Source: Armillaria gallica
Lineage: Eukaryota > Basidiomycota > Agaricomycetes > Agaricales > Physalacriaceae
Direction: 5' to 3'
Length of the DNA stretch: 64,000 nucleotides
Assembly (NCBI GenBank): GCA_037576215.1
Contig: JBANDB010000003.1
Location: 6,076,001 to 6,140,000, forward strand
Shown: piece after piece, positions 57,351-64,000 of the stretch
Layout of the letters: each line of letters starts with the position of its first letter
Position numbering within the stretch: the stretch's first letter is position 1
The notes under the pieces: generated by a model
Seen by the model: the letters and a program-made list of their open reading frames with translations, nothing else
What the model was told of the DNA's origin: nothing
Database searches by the model: none
Position numbers and translations under genes: made by a program

Positions 57351-58066
57351 CCTCGCACTATACTACATGCCGGCAAAGAAGTCCTTCGTGGCACTTTGGC
57401 GTACTATTCATAGTGACAACGCTTTCACCGCATCTCATGTCATACGGACGTCTTTCATTCATCACCGGCATCCCATGAGCATGCCACCTTACCTGGAAGG
57501 ATCAGCCCGTTCGTGACAGTTCGTCTTGTGTTCTTGTGGCGTGGGATGTGAGGATGTGCGGTATTGGTTGAGCAACGACGGCTCATCGATAACTATACTG
57601 CGACTACAACATTCGTGTTGAAGCTGTAGAATGGTCCCCGGATTCCACGCCTTAGCGCCAGCACATTATTTTGGATCTTCTTCTGTGAAAAGAGATCAAG
57701 TAGCGCCTATGTGTGACAAGACAGTGCAATGTGCCGCGTTGAAGCTGTGGTCACATTAGTTTTCGGAAGAAAACTTTAAGTATCTTCATGGAATGTCTTC
57801 TTACGTCGGAGACTTCCTTCGTCGCTTTCTTCGTCTTTGATCTTGTCGCCGCCAGCAAAGGCTACATTCGTATTTCCAATAATCACCGCTTTTGTCAATG
57901 TAAGCCTCGTAAAATGGCCTGGCATGTCATATACTAATTCATTGAAAGGTGCTGAAGCTCGACGGTCAACGTTTCATCTTTAAAGGATCTTTGTTAATTC
58001 ACAGAAAGGTACACATAACTTGTCAAAAATACCAAAATATCTCACTGATGCTGCCTTCATCAAAGT

Positions 58067-59233
58067 ATGGGGAATAACGGATCGAGTGCGCGCCTTGAGG
58101 AAGAACACAATCGGGCGATGGCGGCTATCGAGGAACAGCACAGACAAGAGACACAGAGAGCTGAAGCTCAACGACGTGCTGAGCAATTGGAGCAAGAGAA
58201 GCAAGCACTTGCTGAAAGATTGAGGATTGAGCAAGAGGCAGCCAAGAGAGTAGCAGAACTTTCTGAGCAGCTGAGGCAGGCTCAGGCCGACAGAATCAGG
58301 GCCCTTGAAGCGGAGGCGCGAACGGCGGATCAATACGCACGAATGGAGAGGGAGAGACAGGAACAGGCGGAAAATGCCAGAAGGGAGCGAGAGGCAGCTC
58401 AGAGGGCGGTACAGGCTGTCAATGAGTTGCAAGAACAAATGCGGAAGAAGGAGGCTGAGATGAAGGAAGCTTTGAAGGCCCAGAAGGAAGCAGAGTATAA
58501 GTGGCATTCAGGTATCCGTCCAGTCGAGTGGCCTTCCCAGGAGAAGTACGAGGAAACCAAACGTCGTTATTACACGGAGGGAAAGTTCCATCTAGCCATC
58601 ACTGGGAATTCGGGAACCGGCAAGTCGTCGCTCATCAACGCCTTTCGAGGCATATGGGACGACGACGAGGGCGCTGCTATGACCGATATCGTTGAAAGCA
58701 CCTCGGTTGTTACTTCCTACCCAGATCCGAATCCCGATAACCGCTTCATCTGGTTCGATGTGCCGGGCTCTGGAACGCTCGCGTGCCCTGATTGGACCTA
58801 CTTCAACGACCAAGGCCTCTACATCTTCGACGCCATCATCATCCTATTCAATGACCGCTTTACCGCATCCGACATCGCTATCTTGAAGAACTCTGAGCGA
58901 TACAACATCCCGACCTATATCGTTCGCTCCAAATCTGACGTTCACGTTAACAATATCTTCGAGAGGAGGAAGCGAAGAGCTGGCGCGGGGAGAGACCCTA
59001 CCAGTATTCTTCACGAGGCTTGCAAGGAATATCTTACGAAGACGCATGGGAGTGTTCGGTCAAATCTGATGAGGAACAATCCTCCTATCCGGTCGAAGAA
59101 GTTTTATGCGGTTTCCCGGAATACCTTAACGATGGTTGTCCGGGAGGAACCGCTCGAGCATGCTCTCGTTCTCAACGAATCAGACTTGTTGAAGGATCTC
59201 CTTCAGGATGCGCACTCACAGCACTGCCAGTGA
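58067..59233 (+). CDS. IRG-like P-loop GTPase with N-terminal coiled coil
   Basis: Intact 388-codon single-exon frame. MGNNGSS at the start fits an N-myristoylation signal (Gly2, Ser6), implying membrane attachment. Residues about 10-145 are a charged coiled coil rich in Gln/Glu/Arg. The G domain follows: P-loop GNSGTGKSS (180-188), switch region with T206, G3 motif DVPG (231-234), then DAIIILFNDRFTASDIAIL and G4-like RSKSD (287-291), and a helical C-terminus. This order matches immunity-related GTPases (IRG), which in animals act on membranes of vacuoles holding pathogens. Fungal relatives exist but their role is unknown. Differences: SKSD instead of TKxD, and a long coil absent from animal IRGs. 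Two damaged paralogues lie downstream. Confidence 0.8.
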   Translation: MGNNGSSARLEEEHNRAMAAIEEQHRQETQRAEAQRRAEQLEQEKQALAERLRIEQEAAKRVAELSEQLRQAQADRIRALEAEARTADQYARMERERQEQAENARREREAAQRAVQAVNELQEQMRKKEAEMKEALKAQKEAEYKWHSGIRPVEWPSQEKYEETKRRYYTEGKFHLAITGNSGTGKSSLINAFRGIWDDDEGAAMTDIVESTSVVTSYPDPNPDNRFIWFDVPGSGTLACPDWTYFNDQGLYIFDAIIILFNDRFTASDIAILKNSERYNIPTYIVRSKSDVHVNNIFERRKRRAGAGRDPTSILHEACKEYLTKTHGSVRSNLMRNNPPIRSKKFYAVSRNTLTMVVREEPLEHALVLNESDLLKDLLQDAHSQHCQ

Positions 59234-59489
59234 GAAGTCGTGGGGCGCGATGGCGGATCTCATGAAGGAGATTGGCGTGGACATTGTTGGATTCTTCACA
59301 AACTATTTTCTCCTCACGAATTTCTCCTTTTTCCATATGCCAGTGTTTTTCTTGAATCTGTCTATGATTTTAGTTCGGCTTGAGTCTGGGTCTGTACGTC
59401 GTAGTTCAGATTCACTTCACCTTGTTATTTAATTTGCTAGTACGCATTGACTGACTTCTCAATTTCAGACCCTGTATTTCAGTTACGCC

Positions 59490-59725
59490 TCCAATGCTTT
59501 CTGAGGAACTGGGGAGGGAACAGAGGGAGCAGAACTTCGAGGGAAGAGCGGTAAGTGGCGTGGGAGTAAGCGTTCTGTACACCGACATCTACCACGATTT
59601 CGAGGATTATCTCAAAGGTGCAAACAGATACTCGACTCCGACCACGAAAAGGATATCTATAACTACCAGAACTACTGCAGTTCCTTGCAATTGAGGAAGG
59701 ATGTCGGTTTGGGCTTAGGTCGGCG
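59490..59725 (+). other. Conserved segment after the GTPase, possible exons
   Basis: Kept in both duplication units (compare 63480-63745). One frame reads ILDSDHEKDIYNYQNYCSSL then QLRKDVGLGLG after an acceptor-like acag. Another upstream reads TDIYHDFEDYLKG. Could be 3' exons of an extended GTPase isoform or a separate small gene. The copies differ by frame-neutral changes, which hints at coding. Confidence 0.35.
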
Positions 59726-59759
59726 CACAGTTGCACGACGAGACATCACTAAGGTGTAT

Positions 59760-60115
59760 CGATGTGCACGTCGGGTTTTGGTGTTTTGGTTTTGGATTCC
59801 GTGAAACGTAGAATGAATGTAAGGATCGTCACTGTTCTTATTCTGTTTGTGATGTACTTTCATTCTAGGCATACAATATCCTGCGAACATTTGAATCGAT
59901 TTTCAGAAGCACACCTTCACCGATTTCACTTTCGAGGACATGATGTGCAACACCTTTCATTGTTATGTGGCCCTAAGCAGGCGTCTATCATCCTCATGAC
60001 GGTTTCATCACGTTAGTGAAGCGTACTCGTCTCTAACACCCAAAATTGTGCCGTAATGCGGTATCCTACAATTCTATGGCTTTGGCGCAGCTCCCCACCC
60101 TCATTCTCAGCATAC
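59760..60115. other. Spacer before the decayed GTPase
   Basis: No gene is seen. Contains weak frames only. Confidence 0.35.
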
Positions 60116-60120
60116 CTAAC

Positions 60121-60766
60121 GCGGTCAGAAAGGAGCGTGAAGCAGCTCGGAGGGCGACTCAGATGATCGATGAAATGAAGGAGCAACTACGGGCAAAGGA
60201 CGAAGAGACAAGGAGGATTGTAGACGCGCCGAAGGAGTTCGAGGCCAAGTGGAAGAAAGGGATTCACCCGGTCGAGTGGCCGTCTCGAGAACAGTACGAG
60301 GGGAACAAACGATGATTCTACAAGGAGGAGAAATTTCATCTCGCCATCAATGGGACATCAGGAAGCGACAAGTCTTCCTTGGTGAACACGATCCGAGGTC
60401 TCTGGGATGACGACGAAGATGCTGGCTTCTATCGATGTCGTTGAAATCGCCTCAGTTCTGACCCTCTATGCTGATCCTGACACCAACCCATTCATTTGGT
60501 TCGATGTCCCAGGCTCGGGAACGCTCGCTTGTCCCGATTGGGCTTACTTTAAAGATCAAAGCCTTTATATCTTCGACGCCATCATCATCCTATTCAACGT
60601 CTGCTTCACGGTCACCGACCTTGCAATCCTTCAGAACTGTGCATGCTATATGGTCCCCGCCTACATTGTCCGCTCCGATTTGACGTTGCCACCCTCGTCG
60701 GTAATAAAAAAAGGCGGAATACTGGTCGGAAGGCTGGGATATGCTCCTGGACGCCCTGATGTATAA
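60121..60766 (+). pseudogene. Decayed IRG-like GTPase
   Basis: Homologous to the gene at 58067, beginning inside the coiled coil (VRKEREAARRATQMIDEMKE). A TGA at 60313-60315 interrupts the frame just before the G domain. The P-loop is altered to GTSGSDKSS (second Gly to Asp). A frameshift near 60420 moves the rest into another frame (VEIASVLTL…, FIWFDVPGSGTLACPDWAYF), and the protein is lost after IVRSD. More divergent than the other two copies, so the older duplicate. Confidence 0.8.
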
Positions 60767-60769
60767 CGA

Positions 60770-61630
60770 TTGCCGAACCTGTTCCCCCTTGAACATCCGC
60801 CGTAATTTCCAATAACACACTTTCACATCACTCCCTGAGTTCAAGTGAGTTTAAGACATAGCCGGTCAATGATCATCAAAGTGCATCTTGAGGGTATTGT
60901 TGCCTTGCCTCCGTCATGTCGGCGTTTACCAGTCACATTATATCGATAGAAAGATCGTCGCATGCTGTCTTCACTCGGAAGGCTAGCATGAAACGTGAAA
61001 GGAAGAATTCACACAGGGCGGGCATGTTCGGTATGTTTCTTGTAACAATTACAACTTGAATTGACCACGTAAAACAAATAGGATCTCATGTGAATCAAGG
61101 CGCTTCAACTTCAGAGCTATTAGCTTTCTTTTCACACCGCCTACCTAGCAGCGTCAATAAGCCTCTCGAAGTCCCTAAAATTGCCAAGATCACTACTGTG
61201 ATAACGCACCGTTCTATGATATTTCAAGTTCGCCGTGCGCAGTTGCTGCTCATAGGAATGAGGACTATACTTCTGTGATAGAGATGAGTCACTGTACATC
61301 CGATCATGACTGCGGCCTCTGGTATGTATATTCTTAGCTCGCTCATGACATCAGATAATCAGCTAGCGTCTACTCACTATACAGTGCGAGCTACTACAAG
61401 TACAATCCTTCAAGTCGGAAACTCCGGATGAGGTACTTCGTACACGCTACAAGTATCTTCGTAGTGAACTAATTCTCCCTCGGTCCTCAGCTGTGCCTCC
61501 ATCCATCACTGTAACGCCTTTCATCGCATCACGAAGACTCTTCTGTAAGTCTGAAAGACACACTGTCGTAATGCATATACTCAGTCGCCTTCAGACACTA
61601 CAATTATAAAATCCGAAAGAATTCTGCCTA
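60770..61630. other. Intergenic DNA
   Basis: No supported gene. Frames of up to 84 codons lack motifs. The right boundary is the start of the second duplication unit. Confidence 0.4.
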
Positions 61631-61634
61631 GGAC

Positions 61635-63745
61635 AGTCCCCGGATTGTATACCTTAGCGCCAGCACATTGTTTTGGATCTTCTTCTGTGAAAAGAGATCA
61701 AGTAGCGCCTATGTGTGACAAGACAGTGCAATGTGCCGCGTTGAAGTTGTGGTCACATTAGTTTTCTTCCGAAAACTATAAATATCTTCATGGAATGTCT
61801 TGCGTCGGAGACTTCCTTCGTCGCTTTCTTTGTCTTTGATCTTGTCGCCGCCAGCAAAGGCTGCATTCGTATTTCCAATAATCACCGCTTTTGTCACTGT
61901 AAGCCTCGTAAAATGGCCTGGCATGTCATATACTAATTCATTGAAAGGTGCTGAAGCTCGACGGTCAACGTTTCATCTTTAAAGGATCTTTGTTAATTCA
62001 CAGAAAGGTACACATAACTTGTCAAAAATACCAAAATATCTCACTGATGCTGCCTTCATCAAAGTATGGGGAACAGCGAATCTCGTAGGCGCCGTAGGGA
62101 AGAACACAATCGGGCGATGGCGGCTATCGAAGAACAGCACAGACAAGAGGCACAGAGAGCTGAAGCTCAACGACGTGCTGAGCAATTGGAGCGAGAGAGG
62201 CAAGCACTTGCTGAAAGATTGAGGATTGAGCAAGAGGCGGCCAGGAGAGCAGCAGAACTTGCTCGGCAGCAGGAAAGAGAGAGGCAGGCCCAGGCTGAGA
62301 GAATCAAGGCCCATCAGGCGGAGGCGCAAAGGGCGGCACAACACGCACAACAATTGGAGAGGGAGAAACAGGAACAGGCGGAGAATGCCAGAAGGGAGCA
62401 TGAGGCAGCTCAGAGGGCGGCACAGGCTGTCAACGAGTTGCAAGAGCAGATGCGGAAGAAGGAGGCCGAGATGAAGGAGGTTTTGGAGGCCCAGAAGGAG
62501 ACGGAGTCGAAGTGGCACTCGGGTGTCCGTCCAGTTGAATGGCCTTCCAAGGAGAAGTACGAGGAAACCAAACGTCGTTATTACACGGAGGGAAAGTTCC
62601 ATCTAGCCATCACTGGGCTTTCGGGATCCGGCAAGTCGTCGCTCATCAACGCCTTTCGAGGCATATGGGACGACGACGAGGGTGCTGCTATGACCGATAT
62701 CGTTGAAAGCACCTCGGTTGTTACTCGCTACCCAGATCCGAATCCCGATAACCCCTTCATCTAGTTCGACGTGCCGGGCTCTGGAACGCTCGCGTGCCCT
62801 GATTGGACCTACTTCAACGACCAAGGCCTCTACATCTTCGACGCCATCATCATCCTATTCAACGACCGCTTTACCGCAACCGACATCGCTATCTTGAAGA
62901 ACTCTGAGCGATACAATATCCCGACCTATATCGTTCGCTCCAAATCCGACGTTCACATAGAGAATATCATGAAGAGGAAGAAGCGAGGAGCTGGCGCGAG
63001 GAGAGACCCTGCCAGTATTCTTCACGAGGCTTGCAAGGAATACCTTACGAGGACGCAGGAGAGTGTTCGGTCAAATTTGATGAAGAACGATCCTCCTATC
63101 CGGTCGAAGAAGTTGTATGCTGTTTCCCGGGATACCTTAACTATGATTGTCCGAGGGGAACCGCTCGAGGATATTCTCGTTCTCAACGAATCAGACCTGT
63201 TGAAGGATCTCCTTCAGGATGCGCACTCACGGAACTGAGAAGTCGTGGGGTACGATGGTGGATCTCATGAAGATTGGCGTGGATATTGTTGGATTCTTTA
63301 CAGACTAGCTTCTCCTCACGGATTTCTCCTTTTTCCATATGCCGCAATGTTTTCTTGAATCTGTCTTTGATTTTAGTTCAGCTTGAGTCTGGGTCTAACA
63401 ATTCTGTATGTCGCAGTTCAAATTCACTTATTTAATTTGCCATACGCATGGACTGACTTTTCAATTTCAGACCCCGTATCTCAGTTACGCGTCCAATACT
63501 TTCTGAGGGTCTGGGGCAAGTCTAGGGAAGGAGTAGAACTTCGAGGGGAAGACTGGTAGGTGGCGTGGGAACAAGTGGGCTCAACTCTTCTGCACACCGA
63601 CGTCCACCACGATTTCGAGGATTATCTCAAAGGTGCGACCAGATACTCGATTCCGACCACGGAAAGTATATTTATGGCTACAAGAATTACTGCAGTTCCT
63701 TGCAATTGAGGAAGGATGTCGATCTGGGCTTAGTTCGGTTACGCC
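61635..63745 (+). repeat. Segmental duplication, unit 2
   Basis: Second copy of 57631-59725, including promoter-side DNA, the GTPase and the conserved 3' segment. Main differences are in the coiled-coil coding part and some small indels in the flanks. Confidence 0.8.
62066..63238 (+). pseudogene. IRG-like GTPase with one in-frame stop
   Basis: Full-length duplicate of the gene at 58067 (390 codons if read through). It starts MGNSESRRRR: Gly2 and Ser6 fit N-myristoylation, and a run of Arg could strengthen membrane binding. The coil is longer by a few residues and more Gln/Ala-rich. P-loop GLSGSGKSS is intact. At 62762-62764 TAG replaces the TGG (Trp229 in the intact copy) just before DVPG. 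A single G-to-A change explains it, and everything after is open to the TGA at 63236-63238. The product would stop before the G3 motif, unless readthrough or an assembly error is involved. I do not count it as functional. Confidence 0.75.
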
Positions 63746-63846
63746 TGTGTGACTTGCAATTGATTCGCTCTTTCTCATTTAGTATTCGCACAGGCGATGC
63801 ATTTTACCGAAGCGTCCCAAAGGAATTGCGAGGTGCTCATCAATAG
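63565..63846 (+). other. Conserved 3' segment of duplication unit 2
   Basis: Reads ILDSDHGKYIYGYKNYCSSL then QLRKDVDLGLV, equivalent to 59630-59725 of unit 1, and stays open for 93 codons here. The reading differs in several residues but not in frame from unit 1, suggesting it was coding before the duplication. Family unknown. Confidence 0.35.
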
Positions 63847-64000
63847 AATCTTCTCAATAAAGGTCCTCACGGTTCGCACCATCGCGCATTGCCCGCACTT
63901 CCTGACTGTGTATGCCTTGCGCTTCTAATGTCGCTACAATTAGCTGTGCAACCTGCAGACGAAACAACATACTTTCAGTATCACGCGGGTGCTGTCGTCC

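Larger units (their letters stand above)
57631..59725 (+). repeat. Segmental duplication, unit 1
   Basis: Matches 61635-63745 almost throughout: leader (gtccccggatt…ccttagcgccagcacatt), the GTPase gene, its 3' flank and the short conserved segment after it. The close identity of non-coding flanks shows a recent duplication. Confidence 0.8.

Noticed and set aside
57980..58507. Leu/Ser-rich minus-strand frame opposite the GTPase coil (also at 61979-62602)
   Set aside because: Reads like a membrane protein but is only the reverse complement of the Gln/Glu/Arg coiled coil.
62019..62222. Second plus-strand frame overlapping the start of the third GTPase (also 58020-58223)
   Set aside because: Overlaps the coil in another frame. 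It is present in both copies only because of the duplication.
1..64000. Intact LTR retrotransposon, DNA transposon, CRISPR array or rRNA
   Set aside because: I looked for a reverse transcriptase/integrase or transposase frame, long terminal repeats, regularly spaced short repeats and rRNA-like sequence, and saw none.

Overview
The window looks like a stretch of a mushroom-forming basidiomycete (Agaricomycetes-type) nuclear genome. The support is many short GT-AG introns of about 45-60 nt, an intron-containing tRNA, and protein families typical of that group: F-box/LRR-like proteins, DUF6534-type seven-helix membrane proteins, an AA14 lytic polysaccharide monooxygenase (LPMO), a DUF6729-like AT-hook protein and IRG-like GTPases. 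No rRNA, CRISPR array or intact transposon was seen.

Layout. 0-22 kb is gene-poor. It holds scattered tRNA-like box B modules, one intron-rich minus-strand DUF6534-type gene (about 7.8-9.4 kb), an imperfect direct repeat (11.3-12.6 kb, with an inverted relative near 20.6 kb) and one clear minus-strand ORF of unknown function (14.9-15.7 kb). 22.5-27.6 kb carries three F-box proteins. 28.0-30.0 kb has a tRNA-Arg(TCG) with an intron and a coiled-coil/low-complexity protein. 30.5-32.5 kb has the 5' half of an AA14 LPMO gene running into an unrelated gene.

32.6-53.5 kb is the metabolic core: a minus-strand homogentisate 1,2-dioxygenase gene (HGD), a transketolase-family gene, and three plus-strand tandem HGD copies plus a decayed fifth remnant. 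The array is interrupted at 44.4-50.7 kb by a degenerate MFS transporter, a second DUF6534-type gene with micro-exons and unresolved minus-strand debris. All four HGD genes can be spliced from the sequence into 14 exons of matching phase with the same 10-nt micro-exon. One (39.6-41.7 kb) has lost a splice acceptor.

54.8-56.6 kb encodes an AT-hook/DUF6729-like, cysteine-rich protein. 57.6-63.8 kb is a segmental duplication carrying three IRG-like P-loop GTPases with long N-terminal coiled coils and a possible N-myristoylation start (MGNxxS): one intact, one decayed, one with a single in-frame stop.

Together: HGD opens the homogentisate ring in phenylalanine/tyrosine breakdown, and the expanded copies may have shifted role. 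The transketolase-family enzyme lies inside the HGD cluster, but a pathway link is only inference. The GTPase block is a young local expansion of a family related to animal immunity GTPases. Exon coordinates were derived by hand from splice consensus, phase and paralogue comparison, not from transcripts.
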